Shown: in pieces, positions 24,927-32,660 of the stretch
Position numbering within the stretch: position 1 is the first letter of the stretch
Layout of the letters: every line of letters starts with the position of its first letter
NCBI GenBank assembly: GCA_026954325.1
Contig: JAIXKK010000051.1
Coordinates: 1 to 32,660 of the forward strand
Direction of reading: 5' to 3'
DNA length: 32,660 bases
Origin: Bryobacterales bacterium
Lineage (GTDB): Bacteria > Acidobacteriota > Terriglobia > Bryobacterales > Bryobacteraceae
Notes under the pieces: generated by a model
The model's database searches: none
What the model was told of the DNA's origin: nothing
Seen by the model: the letters and a program-made list of their open reading frames with translations, nothing else
Program-made: the position numbers and the translations under genes

Positions 24927-26354
24927 GTGAAACGGAAAACCAAGGTCATTCTCGGTGTGGTCGTACTGGTCCTGGCGGCGGCCGGGTCGTTTGCCGGCTA
25001 TCAGTACAGCCGTAAAGGGATAGTGGGAGTACAGACAGGGAGAGTGCTGCGGCAGGACCTGACTGCGCTGGTGACGGCATCTGGAGAGATAAAGCCCCGA
25101 AATTACATCAACATTGGAACGAACGCGATGTCTCCATCGAGGATTACGGAAATCCTGGTGAAGGAGGGGCAGGCCGTCAGGAAAGGGCAGGTGCTGGCGA
25201 AACTGGAGTCGGTGCAGCCGGAGGCGGATGTGGCGGCGCAGCGGGCGACGGTGAGTTCCGCCGAAGCCGAATCGGCGGCCTCGGAAGCTTCGGTTCGCGC
25301 GGCGGATGAGGCCGTGCGAACCGCGCAGGCCACTCTCGATCGTTCAAAATCGGATCTGGAACGGGCGAAGCTCTACTTCGACCGGGCCAAGCAGTTGTAT
25401 CAGGACAAGTTGGTCGCCAAACAGGAATACGACCAGCGGGTGACGGACTACATGGGAGCGCAGGCGGCTATTCGCGAGGCCGAAGCGCGGATTGCGCAGG
25501 CCCGGGCGCAGCGGGCGCAAGTGGCGGCAAGCCTCGGGGCGTCGCAGAAGAGAGTGCTTCAGGCGCAGGCGAATCTCCGCAGAGCCAATGACGTGTTGCA
25601 GCGAACCTATTCCGTTGCGCCGATTGACGGGGTGGTGACGAATTTGCCCGTGCGGGTAGGGGAAACCGTGGTGCCGGGCATTCAGAATTCCGCATCGAGC
25701 CTCATCATGACGATTGCGGACATGTCATTGATCACGGCGGAAGTGAAGGTGGATGAGACCGATATCGTGAACGTGAAGCTGGATCAAATGGCGGATGTGA
25801 CGATTGACGCGATGCCGAACCGGACATTCAAGGGGCACGTAATCGAGATCGGCAACACGGCGATTCTGCGGTCTACGGGGTTGGCGGCAAGCCAGAGCGC
25901 GATTTCGAGCCAGGAGGCGAAGGATTTCAAGGTTGTGGTGGCGCTGGACAATCCGCCGGAGGATATCCGGCCGGGGCTTTCCTGCACCGCAAAGATCATC
26001 ACGGCTACCCGGCAGAATGCGCTTTCCATTCCCATTCAGGCGTTGACCGTGAGGCAGAGAGGCGACCTGGAGCCGCAGTCCAATGGAACGGTGAAGGCGG
26101 CGGACCCAATGGACCCCGTCAAGGAGAAGGCGAACAAGGAAGAGTTGCAGGGCGTGTTCGTCGTGTCTCAGGGGAAGGCGGTGTTCCGCAAGGTGGAGAC
26201 AGGCATCACGGGGGCAACCGACATCGAAGTGTTGAGCGGGTTGAAGGAAGGCGACGAGATTATCACGGGTTCGTACAAGGTGATTCGGACTATTCGCAAC
26301 GAGGCGAGAGTGAAGATCGAAAACAACAAAGGCCCGCTGAAGGCCGAGTCGTGA
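24927..26354 (+). CDS. HlyD/MacA-like periplasmic adaptor subunit of an efflux transporter
   Basis: This 475-residue protein begins at a GTG (AGGAG upstream). One membrane helix (about 7-27) anchors it. A lipoyl-like half (EILVKEGQAVRKGQVLAKLE, about 75-94) is followed by a long alpha-helical hairpin rich in alanine, glutamate and arginine (about 98-225), the second lipoyl half (APIDGVVTNLPVRVGETVVPG) and beta-barrel and membrane-proximal domains. This is the order in MacA and related RND/ABC adaptors. It would bridge an inner-membrane pump to an outer-membrane channel. The MacB-like ATPase gene follows 42 bases later. An insert around residues 382-405 (about 24 residues, KEKANKEE) is charged and may be lineage-specific. 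Confidence 0.91.
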   Translation: MKRKTKVILGVVVLVLAAAGSFAGYQYSRKGIVGVQTGRVLRQDLTALVTASGEIKPRNYINIGTNAMSPSRITEILVKEGQAVRKGQVLAKLESVQPEADVAAQRATVSSAEAESAASEASVRAADEAVRTAQATLDRSKSDLERAKLYFDRAKQLYQDKLVAKQEYDQRVTDYMGAQAAIREAEARIAQARAQRAQVAASLGASQKRVLQAQANLRRANDVLQRTYSVAPIDGVVTNLPVRVGETVVPGIQNSASSLIMTIADMSLITAEVKVDETDIVNVKLDQMADVTIDAMPNRTFKGHVIEIGNTAILRSTGLAASQSAISSQEAKDFKVVVALDNPPEDIRPGLSCTAKIITATRQNALSIPIQALTVRQRGDLEPQSNGTVKAADPMDPVKEKANKEELQGVFVVSQGKAVFRKVETGITGATDIEVLSGLKEGDEIITGSYKVIRTIRNEARVKIENNKGPLKAES

Positions 26355-26360
26355 CCGGGG

Positions 26361-26382
26361 TATATTGATTCTAGTTAAAGGA
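26361..26382 (+). promoter_or_regulatory. TATATT -10-like box and AAAGGA ribosome-binding site before the MacB-like ATPase gene
   Basis: TATATT (26361-26366) lies just after the MacA-like stop. AAAGGA (26377-26382) is 14 bases before the ATG at 26397, longer than usual. A second promoter for the ATPase gene is possible, but no -35 is seen. Confidence 0.3.
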
Positions 26383-26396
26383 ACTGGCACGCAAAC

Positions 26397-27134
26397 ATGG
26401 CACAGGCTGTTCAGGAAAAAGCGGAGCGCGGCGCGCAACTGAAGAGAGACGGCGTCGTTATCCGTACGTACGATTTGTGGAAGACCTACATCATGGGCGA
26501 CCAGGAGATTCATGCTGTCTCCGGAGTGGACGTGGAAATACATGTAGGGGAATACGTGGCGATCATGGGGCCGTCGGGGTCGGGAAAATCCACGCTGATG
26601 AACCTGATCGGATGTCTCGACACGCCGACGAGGGGCGACTACTACATCAACGGACGCCTGGTAAGCGAGATGAACGATGATGAGCTGGCGTCCATCCGGA
26701 ACAAGGAAATCGGGTTCGTGTTCCAGACGTTCAATCTGCTGTCGCGCGCCACGGCGCTGCACAATGTGGAACTGCCGCTGATCTATTCGGGCGTGCCCGC
26801 CGATGTGCGGATTGCCCGCGCCACGGGGGCGCTGCAGGCCGTGGACCTGGCGCAGCGCATGTATCACAAGCCGAACGAGCTTTCGGGCGGACAGCGCCAG
26901 AGGGTGGCCATTGCCCGGGCGCTGGTGAACAACCCCTCGATTCTGCTGGCCGATGAGCCGACGGGGAACCTCGATTCCGCGACGGGTGTGGAAATCATGA
27001 GCCTGTTCGAACGCTTGCACCAGCAGGGCAACACCATTGTGCTGGTGACACACGAGCAGGACATTGCGATGCATGCGCACCGCGTCGTCTACATCCGCGA
27101 CGGAAAGGTGGCCAAGGACGAGAAGATCAAATAG
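26397..27134 (+). CDS. MacB/LolD-type ABC transporter ATP-binding protein
   Basis: This 245-residue ATPase has Walker [10 protein letters not shown] (58-66), the Q-loop VFQTFNLL with Q110, signature LSGGQ (162-166), Walker B ILLADE (182-187) followed by PTGNLDS, and an H-loop [16 protein letters not shown] and [20 protein letters not shown] are typical of the MacB/LolD subfamily, which drives FtsX-like permeases in export of macrolides, peptides or lipoproteins. With the MacA-like adaptor upstream it forms two thirds of a tripartite pump. The expected MacB-type permease gene is not in this window; the next gene is Uma2, so the permease must be elsewhere if the pump works. Confidence 0.93.
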   Translation: MAQAVQEKAERGAQLKRDGVVIRTYDLWKTYIMGDQEIHAVSGVDVEIHVGEYVAIMGPSGSGKSTLMNLIGCLDTPTRGDYYINGRLVSEMNDDELASIRNKEIGFVFQTFNLLSRATALHNVELPLIYSGVPADVRIARATGALQAVDLAQRMYHKPNELSGGQRQRVAIARALVNNPSILLADEPTGNLDSATGVEIMSLFERLHQQGNTIVLVTHEQDIAMHAHRVVYIRDGKVAKDEKIK

Positions 27135-27158
27135 CGTGCATGCCGTGAGGGAGGAGTA

Positions 27159-27695
27159 ATGGCCTCGACATCGCTGATCACCGCCGGGCAGTTCGACAAA
27201 CTGCCGCCCGAGGAAGGACTGCGCTATGAACTGCTTCATGGGGAGATGGTGGAAGTGTCGAGTGCGAATCCGGTTCACAGTGACATACTGACAAGCCTCA
27301 TTATTGCGTTGGGTCTCACTGTTCGCCGGCAGGGAGGCGCTGTGCTGCCGGACACGGAGTTCGCCTTCGGCGAGAGCCGGCTGCGTCCAGACCTGGCTGT
27401 ACTTCCGGCAGAGGCATGGAAGAGGATGGATCACCTGAAAGTGCCGGTTTCGGAGATGCCGGTGATTGTGGTGGAGATCGTTTCTCCTTCCGAATCGGCC
27501 TTCGGCGTGGATAAGAAAATCGGCATCTATCTTCAGTCGGGCATTTCCGAAGTGTGGGTGATCTATCCCGAAACAAAGCACCTCTACGTCCACACGGCTT
27601 CCGGGGTCCGGCGCCTGACGAGTTCGGCGATTATGGAAAGCGCGTTGCTGCCCGGCTGGTCCCTGCCCGTGGGCGATCTCTTCAGCCGCCTGTAA
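27159..27695 (+). CDS. Uma2 family (DUF820) putative PD-(D/E)XK nuclease, copy 3
   Basis: This 178-residue Uma2 protein differs from the two copies at 8018-9087: the N-terminus reads FDKLPPEEGLRYELLHGEMV, the core has RPDLAVLP with D79, VVEIVSPSESA with E106, and the lysine pair K119-K120 is kept (GVDKKIGIYLQSG), so the catalytic set looks complete. GGAGG lies about 6 bases before the ATG, unlike the leaderless-type starts of the other two. It follows the MacB-like ATPase gene by 24 bases and may be co-transcribed with it. The function is unknown. Confidence 0.88.
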   Translation: MASTSLITAGQFDKLPPEEGLRYELLHGEMVEVSSANPVHSDILTSLIIALGLTVRRQGGAVLPDTEFAFGESRLRPDLAVLPAEAWKRMDHLKVPVSEMPVIVVEIVSPSESAFGVDKKIGIYLQSGISEVWVIYPETKHLYVHTASGVRRLTSSAIMESALLPGWSLPVGDLFSRL

Positions 27696-27701
27696 CCCCG
27701 A

Positions 27702-27707
27702 TACAAT
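27702..27707 (+). promoter_or_regulatory. TACAAT -10 box placed for a leaderless transcript (first glycosyltransferase gene)
   Basis: TACAAT is followed by six bases (AACAGC) and then the TTG at 27714, the same spacing as before the first Uma2 gene. It probably starts the glycosyltransferase operon. Confidence 0.45.
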
Positions 27708-27713
27708 AACAGC

Positions 27714-28400
27714 TTGTACAAAGGCCTCTCGATCACCGTAGTTATTCCCTGTCTCAACGAAGAACAGGGCATTGAACAGGTTCTCCGGCGGATGCCGGAG
27801 TTTGTGGACCAGGTCATTGTCGTCGATAACGGCTCGACGGACCGGACGGCGGAGGTGGCGCGGTCATTCGGCGCGCGGGTGATCCGGGAAGATGTGCGCG
27901 GGTACGGACGCAGTTACAAGCGGGGTTTTTCCGAGGCGACCGGCGACGTCATCATCACCCTGGACGGAGACCACAGCTATCCGCCTGACGCCATCTCCTA
28001 CTTGCTGGAGGCGTTCCTTCACCTGGATGCGGATTTTCTCAACGCTTCGCGCTTTCCGGTTCGCGACCGCCGGGCGATGAGTTTCAAACACAAGTTCGGC
28101 AACCTGGTGCTGTCCATTGCCATGTCCCTGCTGTATTTCCGCTGGGTGCGGGATTCGCAATCCGGGATGTGGGTGTTCCGGCGGCGGATTCTCGAGGAGA
28201 TGAATCTCGAATCGGATAGCATGGCGTTTTCCGAAGAGATCAAGATCGAAGCACTGAAGAATCCTAGAGTTCGTTTTCAGGAAATCTCCATTCAATATTC
28301 ATCCCGGCTGGGAGAAATCAAGTTAAATCCCTGGCGGGACGGGTTCTATAATCTTTGGTTTCTGCTGCGGAAGCGTTTTGCGCGGCGTAAACGGCGATGA
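27714..28400 (+). CDS. GT2 family glycosyltransferase, polyprenyl-phosphate sugar synthase-like
   Basis: This 228-residue protein starts at TTG and has a GT-A fold: VVIPCLNEEQGIEQVL (9-24), VIVVDNGSTDRT, and the metal-binding DGD (84-86, TLDGDHSYPPD). The acceptor region reads RDSQSGMWVFRR and the C-terminus is basic, without membrane helices. It resembles dolichyl/undecaprenyl-phosphate mannose or glucose synthases, which charge a lipid carrier with a sugar at the inner membrane. It overlaps the next gene by four bases (ATGA). The donor sugar cannot be read from the sequence. Confidence 0.88.
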   Translation: MYKGLSITVVIPCLNEEQGIEQVLRRMPEFVDQVIVVDNGSTDRTAEVARSFGARVIREDVRGYGRSYKRGFSEATGDVIITLDGDHSYPPDAISYLLEAFLHLDADFLNASRFPVRDRRAMSFKHKFGNLVLSIAMSLLYFRWVRDSQSGMWVFRRRILEEMNLESDSMAFSEEIKIEALKNPRVRFQEISIQYSSRLGEIKLNPWRDGFYNLWFLLRKRFARRKRR

Positions 28401-29368
28401 CGGTCAGCGCGGTGATCCCGAACTGGAACAGACGGCGCCTGCTCGGGCAGATCCTGGACGACCTGCGCGCGCAGACGCGGCCGTTGTCGGAGGTCATCGT
28501 GGTGGACAACGGGTCGGCGGACGGCTCCGCGGAAGCCGCGGAGGAAGCCGGGGCGAGGGTAATCCGGCTCGGAGAGAACAAGGGGTTCAGCCAGGCGGTG
28601 AACCGGGGAATTGCGGAGAGCACGGGCGAATGGGTGGCCATTCTGAACAACGACGTGCGCGTGGGACCGGAGTGGATGGAGCGGCTTCTGCCCCCGGCGG
28701 GTTCGGAGGATTGCTGGTTTGTTTCAAGCAAGCTGATGCGGGCCGGCGAGAGCGGGATTCTGGATGGAGCCTATGACCTGCTCTGCCGCGGAGCATGCGC
28801 GTGGCGGGCGGGGAACAACCGTCCCGACGGCCCGGGGTGGAACACGCCTCGGAAGGTCTTCTTCGTTCCGTTCACGGCGGCCATCTTCCGGCGCACGCTC
28901 TTCGAGCGCGTGGGGCTTCTCGACGAGGAATTCGAATCGTACCTGGAAGATGTGGAGTTCGGATTGCGTTGCGCTCTGGCCGGTTGCTCCGGGGTGTATC
29001 AGCCGGAGGCGACGGCGTACCACCTCGGAAGCGCCACGTTAGGGTTCTGGAATCCGGAAACGGTGCGGCGGCTGTCGCGGAACCAGATGTTGATTGTGGC
29101 GAAACACTATCCGCGGGATTGGGTAAGGCGGTATGGCCGGCAAGTGCTGGTGGCGCAACTGCTGTGGGGCGCGTTGGCCGCGCGCCACGGGACCGGGTGG
29201 GCGTGGTTCCAGGGGAAGAGGGAAGGGCTCGGGAGGATTCGGGCTTCCGCGCGCCGGGATAACGCCAGGCTGCACGACATCCTGGCCGGCTGCGAGTCGG
29301 ATATCCGGACGATGCAGGAAAGCGCGGGGTATGATCTGTTCTGGCGGCTCTATTTTGCATTGACATGA
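28397..29368 (+). CDS. GT2 family glycosyltransferase (rhamnosyltransferase-like)
   Basis: This 323-residue GT-A protein carries VSAVIPNWNRRRLLGQIL (3-20), the metal site NND (84-86, AILNNDVRVG) and an acceptor-side ED motif (YLEDVEFGLRCALAG). These fit WbbL-like rhamnosyltransferases that build O-antigen or related glycans. It has no signal peptide and should work on the cytoplasmic face of the inner membrane. It overlaps both neighbours by ATGA junctions, so expression is coupled. Confidence 0.9.
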   Translation: MTVSAVIPNWNRRRLLGQILDDLRAQTRPLSEVIVVDNGSADGSAEAAEEAGARVIRLGENKGFSQAVNRGIAESTGEWVAILNNDVRVGPEWMERLLPPAGSEDCWFVSSKLMRAGESGILDGAYDLLCRGACAWRAGNNRPDGPGWNTPRKVFFVPFTAAIFRRTLFERVGLLDEEFESYLEDVEFGLRCALAGCSGVYQPEATAYHLGSATLGFWNPETVRRLSRNQMLIVAKHYPRDWVRRYGRQVLVAQLLWGALAARHGTGWAWFQGKREGLGRIRASARRDNARLHDILAGCESDIRTMQESAGYDLFWRLYFALT

Positions 29369-30336
29369 AAAACCAGGCAGCCGCGGTGATTGTCACCTAC
29401 GAATCCGCCGAAGTGATCGGGCCGTGCGTCGAATCCTGCTTGCGCCGGGGAATGGAAGTGGTTGTTGTCGACAACGCGTCGCAAGACGGCACGGCGGAGG
29501 CGGCGTCGCGCGGCGGGGCGCGCGTGATCGCCAACACGGAAAACAGAGGGTTCGGGGCGGCGGTCAACCAGGGGATAGGGGTAACCAGGCGTCCGTTTGT
29601 GCTCTTGCTGAATCCGGATGCGGTGGTGGAGAAGGGAATCGAGGTTCTCATGGATGCCTGCTCGGAGGAAGGAGTGGCCGCGGCGGCGGGACGTCTTCTG
29701 GACGGGAACGGGTCTTTCCAGCGTGGATTCTCCCTGCGCCGCCTCCCCACGCCGGCGGCTCTCATCTTTGAGGTTCTCGGTATCAATCGCATCTGGGGGA
29801 CGAATCCCGTGAACCGGCGATACCGGTATCTGGATCTTTCGGAAGACCAGGCGTGTGACGTAGAGCAGCCTGCCGGCGCTTTCCTCTTAACGCGGCGAGA
29901 TGCATGGGAGGCCGTTGGAGGTTTCGACGAGCGATTTTTTCCCATCTGGTTCGAGGATGTCGATTATTGCCGAAGGTTGATGGATAAGGGGTTGCGCATT
30001 CGTTTTGAACCGGGCGCTTCGGCGCGCCACCTGGGCGGCCACTCGGCCGGCAAACTGGAATGGGGCAGCAGGGAGGTGTACTGGTATGCTAGCCTTCTCA
30101 AATATGCCTGTAAACACTTTCCGCGGAACCGGACAGCACTGGTATGCCTCGCCGTCGCGGGAGGGAGTTTGCTGCGTTTGCTGGCGGGGATCCCTCATCG
30201 GGGTGCGCTCGGATCGATTCGAACTTATGGTAAGGTGATTCGTCTGGCTTGCCGTTGTTTGCTGTTTCGCGGCGGCGGTTTGAGTGGCTGTTTCGACCGA
30301 ACAATCAAAGACCAGGCTCATATTCATGTCCTATAG
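29365..30336 (+). CDS. GT2 family glycosyltransferase (rhamnosyltransferase-like)
   Basis: This 323-residue protein has AAVIVTYESAEVIGPCVES (6-24), metal site NPD (83-85, LLNPDAVVEKG) and the acceptor-side motif WFEDVDYCRRLMDKG. It is the same length as the preceding enzyme and probably related to it by an old duplication. ATGA overlaps the preceding stop, and its own stop overlaps the next gene by 11 bases. A cytoplasmic role in polysaccharide assembly is likely; donor and acceptor are unknown. Confidence 0.9.
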   Translation: MKNQAAAVIVTYESAEVIGPCVESCLRRGMEVVVVDNASQDGTAEAASRGGARVIANTENRGFGAAVNQGIGVTRRPFVLLLNPDAVVEKGIEVLMDACSEEGVAAAAGRLLDGNGSFQRGFSLRRLPTPAALIFEVLGINRIWGTNPVNRRYRYLDLSEDQACDVEQPAGAFLLTRRDAWEAVGGFDERFFPIWFEDVDYCRRLMDKGLRIRFEPGASARHLGGHSAGKLEWGSREVYWYASLLKYACKHFPRNRTALVCLAVAGGSLLRLLAGIPHRGALGSIRTYGKVIRLACRCLLFRGGGLSGCFDRTIKDQAHIHVL

Positions 30337-31375
30337 CGATTCCGTATCCGTCACAATCGTGACGTACAACAGCGGCCGGTTCATCAAACGATGCCTGGAA
30401 TCGGTGCTGGCGCAACGATACAAACATAAAGAAATCATAGTCATCGACAACGCCTCGAAGGATGGAACAATCGACATCCTGGAACAGTTCGAGGACCGCT
30501 GCCGGATCGTGTATAACGACGAAAACATCGGCTTCGCCGGCGCGCAGAATCAGGCGATCCGCATGTCCCGCAGTGATTGGGTCTTGACGTTGAATCCGGA
30601 TGTTCTCATGCTGCCCGGCTTTCTTTCCGAACTCGTGGAAGCGGGGCGCATGGATCCCAAGGTAGGGACGGTTTGCGGAAAACTGCTCACCATCACCGCG
30701 AACTTCGATCTGCCGGAGAAACAACTGGTGGATTCGACGGGTATTTACTTCACGCCGATGCTGCGCCATCTGGACCGCGGCAGCCGGGAGGTAGACAACG
30801 GACACTATGTCCACCATGAGTACGTGTTCGGCGCCACGGCGGCCGCGGCGCTGTACCGGCGTGAAATGATCGACGATATCTCCGTTTACGGCGAGTTCTT
30901 CGACGCCGACTTTTTCACGTATCGCGAAGACGCGGATGTGGCATGGCGCGCGCAGTTGATGGGGTGGAAGTGCCTCTATACGCCGGCGGCCCGAGGCTAC
31001 CACGTGCGGACGGTATTGCCGGGCAATCGCAGGGCGTTGCCCGCGGCGATTAACATGCACTCGGTAAAAAACCGGTTCCTGATGCGCATCAAGAATATCA
31101 GCGGACATCTCTACTGGCGCAACCTGCCCTCGATTCTGTGGCGGGATCTGGTGGTGATTGTTTGCTGCGTCACGAGGGAGCATTCGTCTCTGAAGGCGTT
31201 CTGGTATCTGGCGAGGAACTGGAACAAGGTGTGGGGCAAGCGCAAGGAGATCATGAGCCGGAGGCGGGTGAGCGATGAATACATTGCCACCTGGTTTTCC
31301 TATGAGCCGGTCAGTATGCCCGTCCCGAAGCCTCGGCAGCGGGTTGCCGTGCGGAGTAAAGCCGCCCGGGGTTGA
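30326..31375 (+). CDS. GT2 family glycosyltransferase (rhamnosyltransferase-like)
   Basis: I chose the ATG at 30326 (349 residues), which puts the nucleotide-binding strand VSVTIVTYNSGRFIKRC at the N-terminus as in the family; a GTG at 30284 would add 14 residues inside the previous gene. The metal site is NPD (90-92, TLNPDVLML) and the acceptor-side motif is YREDADVAWRAQLMG. A longer C-terminal part (about 260-349) with aromatic and basic residues may contact the membrane. It is the fourth GT2 gene in a row and is followed after 7 bases by a GT4 gene. Confidence 0.88.
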   Translation: MSYSDSVSVTIVTYNSGRFIKRCLESVLAQRYKHKEIIVIDNASKDGTIDILEQFEDRCRIVYNDENIGFAGAQNQAIRMSRSDWVLTLNPDVLMLPGFLSELVEAGRMDPKVGTVCGKLLTITANFDLPEKQLVDSTGIYFTPMLRHLDRGSREVDNGHYVHHEYVFGATAAAALYRREMIDDISVYGEFFDADFFTYREDADVAWRAQLMGWKCLYTPAARGYHVRTVLPGNRRALPAAINMHSVKNRFLMRIKNISGHLYWRNLPSILWRDLVVIVCCVTREHSSLKAFWYLARNWNKVWGKRKEIMSRRRVSDEYIATWFSYEPVSMPVPKPRQRVAVRSKAARG

Positions 31376-31382
31376 GTAGCCC

Positions 31383-32462
31383 GTGCACATTGCAATTCTC
31401 GGAACAAGGGGCATTCCGGCGAATTACGGCGGCTTCGAGACATTTGCGGAGGAATTGTCGTGGCGGCTGGTGAGGCGCGGGCATAGGGTCACGGTATATT
31501 GCCGCAACCCTCATCCGGCGCGCACGTACCTCGGGGTGGAGTTGGTCCGGCTTCCCACCATCCGTCACAAATATCTCGACACGCTGGCGCATGGCGCCTT
31601 TTCGACGCTTCATCTGCTGCTGCACGGGGCCGACGCCGCATTATATTGCAATGCGGCCAACGCGGTGTTTACGTGGATGCCGCGCGCCGTGGGAATCCCG
31701 GTGGCGCTGAACGTTGACGGAATCGAGCGCAGACGGAAGAAGTGGAACCGGCTTGCCCGCGCATGGTACCGGCTCTCCGAGCGGATGGCGACGGTTTTTC
31801 CGACGCAAGCCATCAGCGACGCGGAAAAAATCGCCGAATATTACCGGGAAACATACGGGAAAGATACCGTGTGCATTTCCTACGGGGCGCCCATCGGAAA
31901 AGTGGAGACGGGGAACATACTGCCCGCGCTCGGCCTCGAGCCCGGCCGCTATTTTCTGTATGTGACGCGGTTCGAGCCGGAGAATAATCCGCTGCTGGTG
32001 CGGGAAGCGTTTGAGAAATTGGAAACGGATGTGAAACTGGCGCTGATTGGCGATGCGCCGTACGCCCGCGAGTATATCCGCCGCGTCCGTGACACACACA
32101 ATCCGCGCGTGGTGATTCCCGGAGCGATCTACGGCGGCGGATATCACGAATTGCAATCGCACTGCCTGGCCTACGTGCACGCCACGGAAGTGGGCGGCAC
32201 GCATCCGGCGCTCATCGAAGCCATGGGACGGGGATGCCTGGTGCTCTACCTGAACACGCCGGAGAATGCCGAAGTAGCCGGAGGAGCCGGGATCCCCTTC
32301 GAATCAGAAGAACTGGCGGCAAAGATGGAAGAGGTCCTGCGGATGAGCGCGGAAGAAAGGGCGGAATGGGGCGCCAAGGCAATGGAGCGGGTGAAAGAGC
32401 GCTATAGTTGGGATGCCGTCACGAAAGCCTACGAGGATCTGTTTGTGGAGCTGACGAAATGA
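31383..32462 (+). CDS. GT4 family glycosyltransferase with DUF1972 N-terminal domain
   Basis: This 359-residue protein starts at GTG and has the DUF1972 signature GTRGIPANYGGFETFAEEL (7-25), typical of GT4 rhamnosyl- or related transferases in capsule and exopolysaccharide loci. The C-terminal nucleotide-binding half shows YVTRFEPENNP and EVGGTHPALIEAMGRG, the latter carrying the ExxxxxxxE-type donor motif of GT4 enzymes. It follows four GT2 genes and overlaps the alanine racemase gene by ATGA. The sugar is unknown; the family often uses dTDP-rhamnose. Confidence 0.91.
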   Translation: MHIAILGTRGIPANYGGFETFAEELSWRLVRRGHRVTVYCRNPHPARTYLGVELVRLPTIRHKYLDTLAHGAFSTLHLLLHGADAALYCNAANAVFTWMPRAVGIPVALNVDGIERRRKKWNRLARAWYRLSERMATVFPTQAISDAEKIAEYYRETYGKDTVCISYGAPIGKVETGNILPALGLEPGRYFLYVTRFEPENNPLLVREAFEKLETDVKLALIGDAPYAREYIRRVRDTHNPRVVIPGAIYGGGYHELQSHCLAYVHATEVGGTHPALIEAMGRGCLVLYLNTPENAEVAGGAGIPFESEELAAKMEEVLRMSAEERAEWGAKAMERVKERYSWDAVTKAYEDLFVELTK

Positions 32463-32660
32463 GTGAGGCCCTGCGTTGCTGGGTAGAGATCTCACGCGAA
32501 CAGTTGGCGGCCAATTATCACGCCATCAAGCGCACGGTGGGCGTGGGCGTGGAAGTGATGCCCGTGGTCAAAGCGGATGCCTACCGCCACGGCGCGGCCG
32601 AAGTTTCCCGCGTGCTGACGGAGGCAGGGGCGCACTGGCTGGCCGTGAGCAGCGTGGATG
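32459..32660 (+). CDS. alr: Alanine racemase, N-terminal fragment (runs off the right edge)
   Basis: Sixty-seven codons are visible. The pyridoxal-phosphate lysine lies in PVVKADAYRHGAAEV (K38), the family's KADAYGHG motif with glycine changed to arginine. The residues before it (WVEISREQLAANYHAI) match the start of alanine racemases. The enzyme makes D-alanine for peptidoglycan. It overlaps the GT4 stop by ATGA, so envelope sugar and cell-wall genes are coupled. A related amino-acid racemase cannot be excluded from the fragment alone. Confidence 0.85.
   Translation, partial: MSEALRCWVEISREQLAANYHAIKRTVGVGVEVMPVVKADAYRHGAAEVSRVLTEAGAHWLAVSSVD

Noticed and set aside
25725..27593. A 622-codon open frame on the minus strand opposite the MacA/MacB-like and Uma2 genes.
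   Set aside because: The opposite strand carries three recognised families across the same span; this frame is a shadow.

Overview
The window looks like a piece of a high-GC chromosome from an Acidobacteriota member of the Solibacter/Bryobacter type (Bryobacterales). This is inferred from the gene mix: a DUF1592/DUF1552 pair, several Uma2-family genes, Tat-signal glycosidases, a secreted protein built of putative-Ig (He_PIG) repeats, and a DUF350/DUF4178/spermine-synthase-like operon. Planctomycetota or Verrucomicrobiota are less likely alternatives. I see no rRNA, tRNA, CRISPR array, insertion sequence or phage gene. No gene-free stretch exceeds 300 bases.

Region 1 (1-7965, minus strand) is a tightly packed run: a Wzt-like ABC ATPase, a POT-type peptide transporter, an M24 proline peptidase and a GH31-like protein that has lost the part of its barrel carrying the nucleophile. 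Junctions are ATGA or GTGA overlaps or zero-gap. After 96 bases come a DUF1592 secreted cytochrome-like protein and the start of its usual DUF1552 partner. Region 2 (7966-9087, plus) holds two tandem Uma2-family genes, each with a TACAAT box 6-7 bases before its ATG.

Region 3 (9084-15882, minus) is the most interesting part: an eight-gene operon encoding an SPFH/Band-7 protein with a zinc ribbon, an AdoMet decarboxylase, two zinc-ribbon DUF4178 proteins (one membrane-anchored), a 62-residue membrane protein, a DUF350 membrane protein, a seven-helix membrane protein fused to a spermidine-synthase domain, and a FAD amine-oxidase-like protein with a twin-arginine leader. The catalytic residues of the decarboxylase and the aminopropyltransferase are intact, so the operon could make, and perhaps oxidise, a polyamine-like compound at the membrane. 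Its real function is unknown to me.

Region 4 (15970-24742) contains an LD-carboxypeptidase (S66), a GH42 beta-galactosidase, an orphan LuxR-type response regulator, and a two-gene unit of a secreted hypothetical protein plus a 1213-residue protein with ten Ig-like repeats. Region 5 (24927-27695, plus) has a MacA-like adaptor and a MacB-like ATPase, but a Uma2 gene stands where the permease would be expected. Region 6 (27714-32660, plus) is an envelope-polysaccharide run of four GT2 and one GT4 glycosyltransferases leading into a truncated alanine racemase gene.
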